From the NCBI GenBank assembly GCA_003326205.1, contig LWTK01000030.1, positions 301 to 64,300 of the forward strand: a DNA stretch of 64,000 bases, read 5' to 3'. The notes under the pieces were generated by a model that ran no database searches, was not told the origin of the DNA, and saw only the letters and a program-made list of their open reading frames with translations. This DNA comes from Nostoc sp. ATCC 43529. GTDB lineage: Bacteria > Cyanobacteriota > Cyanobacteriia > Cyanobacteriales > Nostocaceae. This document shows, in pieces, positions 25,486-34,569 of the stretch. Made by a program: the position numbers and the translations under genes. Position 1 is the first letter of the stretch; the number at the start of each line of letters is the position of its first letter.

Positions 25486-26463
25486 CTATGCCCCATGCCC
25501 CAACTCTTCGGGAAAACCAAGCATAATATTGAGATTTTGGACTGCGGCGCCGGATGCGCCTTTGCCTAAGTTGTCAAGACGAGCAACTAGCAGCGCTTCT
25601 TTGGTAGCGTCATTGGCGAAGACAAAAATCTGAACAAAGTTGGTGCCGTTCATTGCTTTGGCATCTAGAAACGTTCCGTCTCTAAGAAGTGTTGGTTCTT
25701 TGAATGGAGCAACTTGGACAAACTTTTCACTTTGGTAGTAATCAGCGATCGCTTCATAGATTACCTCACCTGATGGCGGATTATCCAAAATCCACAACGG
25801 CAAAGGCACTTGTACTAACATCCCCTGTTCAAAATCGCCCACTGACGGTACAAACAGCGGTGGCGATGCTAACCCAGAAAAGTACTGCATTTCCTTAACG
25901 TGCTTATGCCCAAACTGCAAACCGTAGATGCCATAGGGATAAAGCGATTCTCCCCCGGCTTGCTGTTGGTGGAAAGCATCATACTTTTGAATCAGATTTT
26001 TCCCGCCACCAGAATAACCTGACACTGCATTCACGGTGATGGGAAAGTCAGCCTTTAAAATTCCTTTGGCAATCAAGGGACGGATACAAGCCAAAAACCC
26101 CGTTGGATAACAACCGGGATTGCTCACAAACTGGGCGCTGGCAATTTTTTCTCGCTGTCCTGGATTTAGTTCGGGAAAGCCATATACCCAACCCTGTGCT
26201 GTACGATGGGCAGTACTGGCATCAAGAATTTTAACGCTAGTATTAGTAACTAAGCTCACAGCTTCGCGGGCGGCGTCATCAGGCAGGCAGAGAATGACAA
26301 CATCCACGGCATTAAGCAGTTTAGCTCGCTCAGTGGCATCTTTTCGTTTAGATGCATCAATGCTAACTATCTCGATATCATTCCGTTGGTTGAGGCGTGA
26401 GTAAATTTGTAAGCCTGTGGTTCCTGATTCTCCATCAATGAAAATCTTCGGTTTAGTAGTCAT
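25486..26463 (-). CDS. argC: N-acetyl-gamma-glutamyl-phosphate reductase, type 2
   Basis: The 325-residue enzyme reduces N-acetylglutamyl phosphate to the semialdehyde with NADPH in arginine synthesis. It starts with a dinucleotide fold (KIFIDGESGTTGLQI) and contains the catalytic Cys in SNPGCYPTG, VNAVSGYSGGGKNLI and the pattern HKHVKEMQYF. Length and motifs fit the short type 2 ArgC. The last residues (GHGA) and the TAG stop are read from the intergenic GGGGCATGGGGCATAGGG repeat, so the native C-terminus has been replaced or extended by repeat DNA. Confidence 0.95.
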   Translation of the reverse strand: MTTKPKIFIDGESGTTGLQIYSRLNQRNDIEIVSIDASKRKDATERAKLLNAVDVVILCLPDDAAREAVSLVTNTSVKILDASTAHRTAQGWVYGFPELNPGQREKIASAQFVSNPGCYPTGFLACIRPLIAKGILKADFPITVNAVSGYSGGGKNLIQKYDAFHQQQAGGESLYPYGIYGLQFGHKHVKEMQYFSGLASPPLFVPSVGDFEQGMLVQVPLPLWILDNPPSGEVIYEAIADYYQSEKFVQVAPFKEPTLLRDGTFLDAKAMNGTNFVQIFVFANDATKEALLVARLDNLGKGASGAAVQNLNIMLGFPEELGHGA

Positions 26464-27034
26464 GCGATCGCAATCTTAACTTTATATATTAAGTGGTATT
26501 TTAAAACAGTTATAGTAATCCGCTTTGATTTTTGAACTTAGTTGGCTTAGCAGGCAATAGGGAAGAGGCAAGAGGCAATAGGCAATAGGCAATAGGGAAG
26601 AAGATTTTTTTAGTTGAAGGCGAATTGTATCAAAAATCAGATGGGATTGCTATAGCAGTTATTAAATTTTAAGACGGTAATTTAGACCAAAATCAAACTT
26701 ACCATGCAATCGGGAAACTCTGATTTCCAACTATTTACTCTTCATTTTTTCAACAATCTTTAAAAGGCTTTAAATCTCTCTTGCTCTTTCCATAATTTTG
26801 CGTCATTGCAATTGAGAGTATTTATTCCTAGTTAATTGGGCGTAAATTGCCAAAAATATTGCAGACAAATAACTTGGATTTTTTTGAGAAAAATATTCTC
26901 TGAATGTGATTTAAGTGCAGCATCTGGGAACAATTTATGAGATTCAGGTTTTTGCTCAGTACTTAGCACTTACTAAGTGCCTAAAAAGTACATAAACCTG
27001 TTGAAAATGCTGCCCATGTTTCTGCAATTTAAAA
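26464..27034. other. Intergenic region with GGCAATA repeats
   Basis: About 570 bases between the divergent argC and MFS genes. It contains short GCAATAG/GAAGAGG heptamer-type repeats at 26552-26600 and an imperfect palindrome, TACTTAGCACTTACTAAGTGC, around 26959-26979. No gene is visible. Confidence 0.5.
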
Positions 27035-28297
27035 ATGCTTAATTCTGAAATTCAAAAAGACCTTCGTTATAATTTTGCTGTTAATGTTGTTGAAAGTGGA
27101 TTTTTTGGCTTAGGAAGCGGTTTTGCTTCATATATCGCGATTATTCCTCTATTTGTTAGTGGTTTTACCAGTTCTGCATTGCTCATCGGTTTGATACCGG
27201 CTATTCCTCGTTTAGGTTACCAATTACCTCAGCTATTAACCGCTGATAAAATTGCTCGACTACAATATTACAAATCGACTGTAATGCTGTTAACAATTCA
27301 CCAGAAACTTCCTTTTCTGGGATTAGCACTGGTCGCTTTGTTAGACTTGAAACTCAATAACCAAACTATCTTAGAACTAACATTTGCCGTACTCATTTGG
27401 CAGGGACTAGGCAACGGATTTAGCGCTCCTGCTTGGCAAAGTATGGTTGCTAAAATTGTTCCCTCTGGAAAGCTTGGTATTTTTCACGGTTCCTTAACTG
27501 CGTCTGCTAATCTAATGAGCGTTTGTGGTGCTGTGATAGCTGGTTTATTGCTTAAGCAAATTGCCGAACCATTTAACTTTGCTCTGTGTTTTTTGTGTGC
27601 GAGTTTTGCGATGGCTCTATCTTGGTTTTTTATGTCGAGGACGCGGGAGCCGGTAAGCAACTCATCATCTCCCATTGAGAGTAAACGTGAATTTTGGAAC
27701 AGTCTTAGTGTGATTCTCCGATGCGATCGCAATTTCCGTTACTTTACGATCGCACGTCTGATTTCACAATTAGCACTGATGCCACTCCCCTTCTATACAC
27801 TCTATGCCATACACCAATATGGGATGGGAGAAGAATCTGTTGGGTTAATTACTTGTTTGCTGATGCTAACGCAAACTATTTCTGGATTGGTTTTAGGTTG
27901 GATGGGCGATCGCTGGGGTAACAAGTTAGCTTTGGAGGCTGGTTGTATTGCCTGTGCTATCAGTTCGGCTCTAGCTGGGCTAGCACCAAATTTAAACTGG
28001 TTTTACTTGGTGTTTATAGGAGCAGGAATAGGTGCGATCGCTCTCCAAAATATTGCTGCGATAATGACTTTAGAGTTTGGTAACCAGCGCCAACGACCAG
28101 CCTATATTGGTCTGGGTAATACCCTTGTCGCCCCTGCCACCATCATTGCTCCCATACTAGGCGGATTGATAGCAGACAATATTAACTATCAAACTACCTT
28201 CTGGGTGGCAGCTATCGGTGGATTACTTACAGCACTGCTTTTGCATCTAGAAGTACGCGATCCACGCTATGTGGAACAAAATTTGATTGACAATTGA
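27035..28297 (+). CDS. MFS transporter
   Basis: A 420-residue membrane protein with about 12 helices and major-facilitator features, including the loop motif GWMGDRWGNKLAL between helices 8 and 9 (about 285-300), GLIPAIPRLGYQLPQL early and a final cytoplasmic ERNLID-like tail (VEQNLIDN). It probably exports a small solute or drug, but nothing in sequence or context fixes a substrate. It converges with glpK, separated only by a heptamer repeat. Confidence 0.85.
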   Translation: MLNSEIQKDLRYNFAVNVVESGFFGLGSGFASYIAIIPLFVSGFTSSALLIGLIPAIPRLGYQLPQLLTADKIARLQYYKSTVMLLTIHQKLPFLGLALVALLDLKLNNQTILELTFAVLIWQGLGNGFSAPAWQSMVAKIVPSGKLGIFHGSLTASANLMSVCGAVIAGLLLKQIAEPFNFALCFLCASFAMALSWFFMSRTREPVSNSSSPIESKREFWNSLSVILRCDRNFRYFTIARLISQLALMPLPFYTLYAIHQYGMGEESVGLITCLLMLTQTISGLVLGWMGDRWGNKLALEAGCIACAISSALAGLAPNLNWFYLVFIGAGIGAIALQNIAAIMTLEFGNQRQRPAYIGLGNTLVAPATIIAPILGGLIADNINYQTTFWVAAIGGLLTALLLHLEVRDPRYVEQNLIDN

Positions 28298-28302
28298 GTG
28301 AT

Positions 28303-28349
28303 GGAGGCAATAGGCAATAGGCAATAGGCAATAGGCAATAGGCAATAGG
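28303..28349. repeat. Heptanucleotide tandem repeat (STRR)
   Basis: About seven tandem GGCAATA units between two convergent genes. Such short tandemly repeated heptamers are known in heterocystous cyanobacteria. Confidence 0.9.
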
Positions 28350-28355
28350 CAACAT

Positions 28356-29864
28356 CTAATCCATCCACCCAAGAGTGCGTTTGACTGCCTTTTGCCAAGT
28401 AGTAAAATTCGATAAATTGCTATTTGGCTCGAATACACACTCAATCTGACGCTGCTGCACCAATGCTTCATAGTTCTCCCAAAATCCCACGGCTAAACCT
28501 GCTGCGAATGCTGCACCCTGAACGGTAATATCGCGCATTATCGGACGTTCAACTGGAATACCTAAGACATCAGCTTGAAATTGCATCAAAAAATTGTTCT
28601 CGCAAGCACCACCATCTACGGTTAATCGCCCAACCGATGTACTACTAGATGCATTTATCGCCTGCACTACTTCCACAACTTGGTAAGCGATCGCCTCTAA
28701 CACGGCGCGTACTAAATGCTCTGGTTGTGCGCTGGCGGTAATCCCGAAAAATGCTCCCCTGGCGCTCATATCCCAGTAGGGTGCGCCCAGTCCACTAAAT
28801 GCAGGTACAAAATATACGCCGCCATTATCTGTAACTCGATTTGCCATTGCTTCAGTTTCAGCCGCAGTTTGAATCAACTTCAAGCTATCCCGCAACCATT
28901 GGATACAAGCACCACTAGTAAACATACTGCCCTCTAAGGCATAGCCAACATCCAAAACCCCGCTGGGATTTCTTTGTGTCCATGCCACTGTAGAAATGAG
29001 TTTTTCGGGCGATCGCACAATTTGAGAGCCAGTGTGAGCTACTAAAAAGCTACCAGTACCATAAGTACATTTAATTAAACCAGGGCGATGGCAACCATGA
29101 CCAAATAAAGCAGCTTGCTGATCCCCCAAAATTGCACTAATGGGAATTTCTGCACCCAATAAGGTAGCATCGGTAACTCCAAATACCCCTAAACTAGGCT
29201 GAATCTGGGGTAGAATTTCAGCCGGAATGTCGAATAACTTGAGGAGAATGTCATCCCATTCACAGGTTTTGAGATTCATTAACATTGTGCGACTGGCGTT
29301 GCTGTGGTCGGTAGCATGGACTTTTCCGCCTGTGAGTTTCCATAGCACCCAAGTATCAATAGTTCCTGCTAAGACATTGTTCAGATCCACATCTGTAAAC
29401 TTGTCTAATAGCCATCTGAGTTTAGTGGCAGAGAAGTAAGCATCGATAATTAATCCGGTGCGATCGTAAATTTCTGGAGCATAGCCTTCCTGTTGTAACT
29501 TCTGGCACAATGGAGCAGTGCGCCGATCTTGCCAAACGATCGCTTTATGGAGTGGTTTCCCTGTAGTTTTGTCCCAAATCAAACAGGTTTCACGTTGCAC
29601 AGTCAATCCAAAAGCTGCGATCGCTGATGGGGAAATTTTGGCGTTGGCGATCGCCGTTTCCATCACCCAGCAAGTATCCTGCCAGATTTGTTCGGGGTCG
29701 TGTTCTAGCCATCCTGGCTGCGGATAATACTGAGTCAATTCTTTGTATGCCTGCCCAACAATTTTACCTTGTGCATTAAACACAAAAGCGCGGTTGCCGG
29801 TAGTACCTAAGTCTAGTGCCAAGATGTAGCCCGATGATGGAGTTGTGCTGCCAACTGTATCCAT
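28356..29864 (-). CDS. glpK: Glycerol kinase
   Basis: The 502-residue FGGY-family kinase phosphorylates glycerol to sn-glycerol-3-phosphate with ATP. Motifs include ALDLGTTGNRAFVF (phosphate-binding, here with LDLGTTGN instead of the usual DQGTTSSR), WLEHDPEQIWQD, IVWQDRRTAP, GTIDTWVLWKLTGG, ILGDQQAALFGHG, YGTGSFLVAHTG, FVPAFSGLGAPYWD and VDGGACENNFLMQFQAD. It covers the full family length. No glpF or glpD is adjacent. Confidence 0.95.
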   Translation of the reverse strand: MDTVGSTTPSSGYILALDLGTTGNRAFVFNAQGKIVGQAYKELTQYYPQPGWLEHDPEQIWQDTCWVMETAIANAKISPSAIAAFGLTVQRETCLIWDKTTGKPLHKAIVWQDRRTAPLCQKLQQEGYAPEIYDRTGLIIDAYFSATKLRWLLDKFTDVDLNNVLAGTIDTWVLWKLTGGKVHATDHSNASRTMLMNLKTCEWDDILLKLFDIPAEILPQIQPSLGVFGVTDATLLGAEIPISAILGDQQAALFGHGCHRPGLIKCTYGTGSFLVAHTGSQIVRSPEKLISTVAWTQRNPSGVLDVGYALEGSMFTSGACIQWLRDSLKLIQTAAETEAMANRVTDNGGVYFVPAFSGLGAPYWDMSARGAFFGITASAQPEHLVRAVLEAIAYQVVEVVQAINASSSTSVGRLTVDGGACENNFLMQFQADVLGIPVERPIMRDITVQGAAFAAGLAVGFWENYEALVQQRQIECVFEPNSNLSNFTTWQKAVKRTLGWMD

Positions 29865-30019
29865 AGTCGCTTTTAATGATGCTTGTCGATATCCGTCTCA
29901 GATATACATTATTTTGCGTCCAGCTAACCAAAGAACTTAATCTACACAGATACCGAATTCACCTTCCCCGACTTTCGTCGATATTAAATAGAAAAAGTTG
30001 AATTCCCAATCAAAAAAAT

Positions 30020-30310
30020 ATGGAAATGCAAACCAACCAGCGAATTTATGGTTTCTGTGGATTCTCTTCACCTAACGATCTAAATTCTCTTTGGTTTGCA
30101 GTTGAGCAAGGTGAAACACCTCCCCAATCGATATATATCATTTTAAAAGATAGAAAAACTAACAAAGAATATCGTTCTAACCTAGTGTCATTAACATCTG
30201 AGACACAAGCAGTTAAAGAAGACTGTATTGCTTTTAATCCTAAGAATATTAGTGTTAACCAAGTTAGCGATCGCTGGAAAATAATCAATCTGAAGCAACA
30301 ACATCATTAG
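30020..30310 (+). CDS. Hypothetical protein, 96 residues
   Basis: A small soluble protein (MEMQTNQRIYGFCGFSS to KIINLKQQHH) with mixed beta-like content and no recognised motif. ATG at 30020 or 30026 may be the start; no ribosome site decides. A coding-like HIP1 site and a divergent position from glpK (155 bp apart) make it a plausible real gene. No function can be proposed. Confidence 0.5.
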   Translation: MEMQTNQRIYGFCGFSSPNDLNSLWFAVEQGETPPQSIYIILKDRKTNKEYRSNLVSLTSETQAVKEDCIAFNPKNISVNQVSDRWKIINLKQQHH

Positions 30311-30573
30311 CGATTATCAAAAAATATAACTTTACCCATTCTTGCTTCGTTGGTAGACCCGATCCCAATTTTAGTTACCTACGCCGATAAAATTAGATTC
30401 TAGGTTGAGATAAATTCAAAAACCTTATGTAGAAACACAATCAATTGTGTTTCCCGTATTTAAAAGTTTTCTCTTGTAGGGTGGGCGTCTCGCCCGCCCG
30501 TAATTATTGATAGATAAGATACCGAACTTACAATAAATAGTTGGATATTTTTTATTTATCAAGACATTAATAA

Positions 30574-31746
30574 TTAATCTAAATTTTTCAAAATCATGTG
30601 TTTTTTTACATCAAAATCAATTACGCCTTCTTCTTGTAATTTACCTATCAATCGTGTAATTGTCACCCTCGTAGTACAACAAGCACTAGCAATATCTTCA
30701 TGAGTTAAACGAACACTTAAACGAGTTCCCTCCGGTACAGTTTCACCGATTTCCCGTTTTAAAAGTTGTAATAGATATTGTAAGCGCTCCTGTATCCGTC
30801 GCCTTCCAGAAATAACTAAAAAAGATTCTGTTTGCTGTAATCGCTGATTAATTTTTGGTAAAAGAGTATGGCTCAAAGTTGGAGAATTAGCTACTTCTGC
30901 TGTGTAAATTGACACCAATTCAACATCAGAAAGGGCTACTGCTTGGTAAACATTTAGAGAAGTTAAACTACTACCAAAAACCATTTCTGCTGTTGCCAAT
31001 CCTAATAGTATTTCTTCGCCTGTTTCACAGTAAGTACTTAGCTTGACCAAACCTTGACAAACATACCAAATTACCAATGGATTGAGAGGAATCGTTTCTC
31101 CTTTAGAATATTTCTGCACGGGATGACCAGGAAACAAGTCGCTGCCATTATTCTTAACTACTGCTAATTCTAAAGGCTGACGTTGAGAAATATTACGTAG
31201 CATCCAGCGCAAATAAGTTGCTTTTCCTTGGGAATTACGAACAACAAGCACTGTCAAAGCTGCATCAAATAATTCGCCATGATTTTGTTGCAAACGTATT
31301 AATAACTCTTTACCTCTAAGTGATTGTGATAGTTCGATAAGTTCATTGCGAACCTGTTGACGTTCTTCTAGAGGGACAAAATTAATCATTGGTTTGCCCA
31401 CCAGAAAATGTTTTGAAACATTAAGTAACTTAGCTGCTGTGTGATTGGCTTCTTGAATGATACCTTCTGTATTAGTTACTAAATAGCCATCTGGTGCTAA
31501 CTCGAATAAATCTTGATAGTGCTGACGTTCTGCTTCTAGCCAATTGCGTGTTTGTATTAGTTCTTCATTTTGTTGATGCAGTTCCTCTGCCGCTAACTGC
31601 ACTATCTTTGAGGTGTTATATAGTTCCTTAAAAGCCTGTGGCAGAAGATCTGGTGGAATCCAAGGTAAGACGCTAGCAGTTTGATATAAATCTGCTAAAC
31701 GCTTGTGCAATACTTCTGCGCGTTGGATAAATTTTTCTATGTTCAC
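30574..31746 (-). CDS. PAS-domain Crp/Fnr-type transcription regulator
   Basis: The 390-residue protein has a helical N-terminus (1-70), a PAS domain (about 78-190; HYQDLFELAPDGYLVTNTEGII, FVPLEERQQV), a degenerate cyclic-nucleotide-type beta-barrel (about 200-310) and a Crp-type helix-turn-helix (about 345-385; LTHEDIASACCTTRVTITRLIGKLQEEG). It should bind DNA and sense a signal through PAS or the barrel. The barrel lacks an evident cAMP-binding RxS signature. It stands alone; targets are unknown. Confidence 0.87.
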   Translation of the reverse strand: MNIEKFIQRAEVLHKRLADLYQTASVLPWIPPDLLPQAFKELYNTSKIVQLAAEELHQQNEELIQTRNWLEAERQHYQDLFELAPDGYLVTNTEGIIQEANHTAAKLLNVSKHFLVGKPMINFVPLEERQQVRNELIELSQSLRGKELLIRLQQNHGELFDAALTVLVVRNSQGKATYLRWMLRNISQRQPLELAVVKNNGSDLFPGHPVQKYSKGETIPLNPLVIWYVCQGLVKLSTYCETGEEILLGLATAEMVFGSSLTSLNVYQAVALSDVELVSIYTAEVANSPTLSHTLLPKINQRLQQTESFLVISGRRRIQERLQYLLQLLKREIGETVPEGTRLSVRLTHEDIASACCTTRVTITRLIGKLQEEGVIDFDVKKHMILKNLD

Positions 31747-32753
31747 CTTAAATTCCCGCTACTTGCTTGCAGAGGTTGAGCTAAAAAAATCTACTAGCTA
31801 AAGATTTGGAAAATTGCAGCATTTATGATTTTGTTGAGTAATATATTTAAGTTTTATGCAGCTGCAATTGTTGTTCAATTTTATTGATGGAAAAACCTTT
31901 ATTGAGGGTTTTCAACAATTTATGCCTCAAAATGCTACAGCCAAGTCAGTTTTTTCAATGACACATATCACAATTAGATCTAGACATTCAATATAAATTG
32001 AATCTCAAAATTGCTTAGTAAACATTAAATATTTTTGCCAAGCAGAAAGTTTTAAATGTATAGCTTATAGTATTTTATTAAGTATTACTTCTACCTTTGG
32101 TAGGAAAATTCTGTAAACTCAGTTAAATACTAATTCGTGAATAAACTGATTAGCCTGTCAAAATTCTGACTAAAAGATAAACTAGAACGACAAAACATCT
32201 GAAAAATTGGGGATTTCAACCTTAAGCGATCGCTCTTGTTGAATGCGCCGTATTACTCCTTTCATTATTGAACCTTAATGATAATTGTTTCCATTATTAC
32301 CAATCTTCCATCACAAGAACCATGCCACTACTACCAAAGATATATAATCCTAGTTAAGTTTGTTTGTATTCACAGATACGTTGAATCTTAATAAATTATC
32401 AATAGATATCGCTGTTATACAGGGAAATCAAGACTACTGAGAACAAGCAATAGTCAAACTACTATATCTTCAATGGTAAAAGAGATTTTCTAACTTTATA
32501 AAAAAATGTATAGAATAACACATGCAATTTTAACAAATATTCGCTTCTTTAGTTAGAAGATAAATGAACTACTAAACTGGTGTAATTTAACAATGCGTAA
32601 CAGCTTATCAACGCGCAAGTTATTAGGAGTGATGGATGAGATGTAAATAATATCAAATCTCGTCACTCCTTTTTATCTTTTTATTTAGGGGTTACTAATT
32701 ACGGAAACTTTGTGATATTGTGTCGTTTTGGACATTTTAAGCACACAAGTTCA
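31747..32753. other. Long AT-rich intergenic region
   Basis: About 1 kb between divergent genes. It is AT-rich and free of dispersed repeats of the kinds seen elsewhere. The one clear structure is the terminator-like hairpin at 32625-32674, which implies a transcript from the left on the + strand. No coding frame of note is present. Confidence 0.5.
32625..32674 (+). terminator. Rho-independent terminator or attenuator
   Basis: Arms AGGAGTGA (32625-32632) and TCACTCCT (32663-32670) with further pairing (GAGAT with ATCTC) inside, followed by TTTTTAT. There is no gene upstream on this strand within 900 bp, and it sits about 80 bp before the exported-protein gene, so it ends a small RNA or attenuates that gene. 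Confidence 0.65.
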
Positions 32754-33503
32754 ATGATTTATCGCCGTAAATTACCGAAATATCTAGCATTTTCATTTTT
32801 ATCAGTAGTATTAGCTGCTGATTTACCCATTACTCCAGTTATTGCCCAAACTACTACACAGCCACTGTCATCTATTGGTAAAGGCGTGACTTTTACATGC
32901 AATGACACTGAGACAACTATCAAAAATAAAAATGGCCCCAGAGTGACTTTTGGGCAAACAAACATCTATATTGGTTATCAACAAGTATCATCTCTAAACA
33001 AAGACCCTCGCATCATCAGTTTTCAAAATGGTGTGAAAAAATGGTGTCGAAGTGATTACGAAACAACTAATGATGATGGTACAGGATACGGACTATTTTG
33101 GGATGGAGGAAACGTTTTGTACGGCGTTTTTTCATCCACCGGTAGCCAGCCTGGTAATGATTTTCGACGTTTTGCTACTGGTCGTTGGCTAACTAGTTAT
33201 GGAAGTGGCGGCGGCCCTAAGGTGGCAATCATAGCAAAAATTAATCCTGAAAATGGTAGCGTTTACTATGCGACATTTTTGACTGCGAAAAAGGCTAATG
33301 ATGGCAAAACTAACTCTTTAGTTGTCACCGGATTATCTTGGAATGGTAGCAATTTGACTGTGAACGCAGATTCGTGGTGGACTCCCCGTCGGGCTAATAC
33401 AAATCCTATGACTTGTTCTGGTTCATCACCTTATAAATATACAGCCATATTCACTGGAGATTTAACAAAGGTAAACTCAGCTTCAGCAGTTAACTGTAGT
33501 TAA
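32754..33503 (+). CDS. Exported protein of unknown function
   Basis: From ATG at 32754 the product has 249 residues with a Sec signal peptide (MIYRRKLPKYLAFSFLSVVL...PVIAQ; cleavage after AxA-like VIA near residue 32). The mature part contains four Cys (TFTCND, KKWCRSD, MTCSGS, VNCS), which may form two disulfides, and Gly/Asn/Trp-rich beta segments (GYGLFWDGGNVLYGVFSSTG, VTGLSWNGSNLTVNADSWW). An upstream in-frame start at 32712 would put 14 residues before the signal and is unlikely. It should be periplasmic or secreted. No family is recognised. Confidence 0.75.
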   Translation: MIYRRKLPKYLAFSFLSVVLAADLPITPVIAQTTTQPLSSIGKGVTFTCNDTETTIKNKNGPRVTFGQTNIYIGYQQVSSLNKDPRIISFQNGVKKWCRSDYETTNDDGTGYGLFWDGGNVLYGVFSSTGSQPGNDFRRFATGRWLTSYGSGGGPKVAIIAKINPENGSVYYATFLTAKKANDGKTNSLVVTGLSWNGSNLTVNADSWWTPRRANTNPMTCSGSSPYKYTAIFTGDLTKVNSASAVNCS

Positions 33504-33505
33504 AA

Positions 33506-33618
33506 TATAGGACTATGATTTGATTTTTGAAATTGTTTGCGTGTGTAGGGAATGCGGAGTAGCTAATCAACCTTTTGAAGTTGAGGGCGAGTTTTTTTCA
33601 TCAAATCATAGTCCTATA
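33506..33618 (+). mobile_element. MITE-like element with perfect 19-bp terminal inverted repeats
   Basis: TATAGGACTATGATTTGAT (33506-33524) is exactly complementary to 33600-33618. The 113-bp element starts two bases after the stop codon of the exported-protein gene. It encodes nothing; TA at each edge suggests a TA-targeting element. Confidence 0.85.
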
Positions 33619-33729
33619 GGAATCCGATTTGATTATTGAAAAAATTTAAGTATGTGTAGGGTGCGTTATGCTTCGCAATAACGCACGAAAGTCCTTAAGA
33701 ATGGTGCGTTAGCCTTGTCACGCCACTAC

Positions 33730-33844
33730 TGGTCTGTGTCATTAGTTCTGATAGGTAAATAAGTTTGTAGTTAGGACTTTAGTCCTTGATTTTTAAGCAC
33801 TGAAGTGCTTACTACAAACTCATCAAAATTAATGGCACAGACCA
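33730..33844. mobile_element. MITE-like element with TGGTCTGTG ends, copy 1
   Basis: Ends TGGTCTGTGTCATTA (33730-33744) and TAATGGCACAGACCA (33830-33844). The interior contains the hairpin-prone GTTAGGACTTTAGTCC and AAGCACTGAAGTGCTT stretches. Confidence 0.65.
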
Positions 33845-33848
33845 TTAC

Positions 33849-33988
33849 TGGTTCGTCGCATTAGTTCTGAGGGGTGAACTTCTTCTTAATTTTTCTTTCT
33901 TTGCGCTCTTTGCGTCCTTTGCGGTAGCCTGCGGCAAGCCGCTCCGCGTCTACGTTTATTAACCCAGCAAAATTAATGCGATAGACCA
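33849..33988. mobile_element. MITE-like element with TGGT-type ends, copy 2
   Basis: Ends TGGTTCGTCGCATTAG and TTAATGCGATAGACCA, related to copy 1. Its interior (about 33894-33956) is the same sequence, reversed, as the interior of the CAATACG-family element at 25331-25469. Confidence 0.65.
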
Positions 33989-34026
33989 CTACGTATATTT
34001 CAAAAATCAAATATGAGTCCTATATA

Positions 34027-34569
34027 ATTAAAATAACTTTTGGGCGATCGCACTTCACAACACTTGTATAAAATTTTATAATTTAGCAACCAGCTTGATG
34101 TTTGGTAGGTAAAAAGGCAATTATGGAAATACGAACCGCTAAGAACGCAAAGTACACAAAGGAATAAGATTTTTAGAAAGTTCTTGTGTAACTTCTAACT
34201 AGTTTTCTGGAATTCGCAATCTCGGCGTTGTAGTAGTTATTAGAACAACGAACGACTAATATATAACTTCTATAACTAACCTTGGGGTCATATAGCCCAC
34301 CGAAAACCCGGTCATAACGACTGGGTTTTTGTGTTTGAGATGCTTTGCTGTTGTTTGAAAACCCAATTCCCAGTCCTCAGACTTTTTTGTGGCGATAAAT
34401 AAAGACGGGCTGCAACCCGTCTAAATAGCTTGAAAGTGCAAATACACCTTGTATAGTATTGAAGTTAACACAATTATTCTTGTAATAGTTGCCAATTTGC
34501 CAAGCTATAAACAGAAAGAATGTTCAATTACCGCTTGTTAAGCTTTCTATCATAAATTCTCGTGTCAAG
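34027..34569. other. Intergenic region with a terminator and repeat hairpins
   Basis: Holds a GAACCGCTAAGAACGCAAAG-type dispersed repeat near 34133, the terminator hairpin at 34303-34330 and an AAGACGGGCTGCAACCCGTCT hairpin at about 34401-34421. The segment 34195-34300 before the terminator could be a small RNA. No coding gene is seen. Confidence 0.5.
34303..34330 (+). terminator. Rho-independent terminator without an upstream gene
   Basis: AAAACCCGGTC pairs with GACTGGGTTTT around a 5-base loop, followed by a T-run. The nearest + strand gene ends 800 bp upstream, across a cluster of repeats, so this probably ends an unannotated small RNA starting near 34200. Confidence 0.7.

Larger units (their letters stand above)
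33614..34026 (+). mobile_element. Second, larger element of the same family, filled with other repeats
   Basis: A left end like that of the previous element (TATAGGAATCCGATTTGATT...) begins where that one stops. A matching right end (TTTCAAAAATCAAATATGAG then TCCTATA) lies at about 33992-34023. The interior holds the GTGCGTTAT...ATAACGCAC hairpin (33661-33686) and two tandem elements with TGGT-type ends. Confidence 0.6.

Noticed and set aside
28303..28349. CRISPR-like or coding repeat (GGCAATA)
   Set aside because: Seven-base units are far too short; this matches the heptamer arrays common in heterocystous cyanobacteria.
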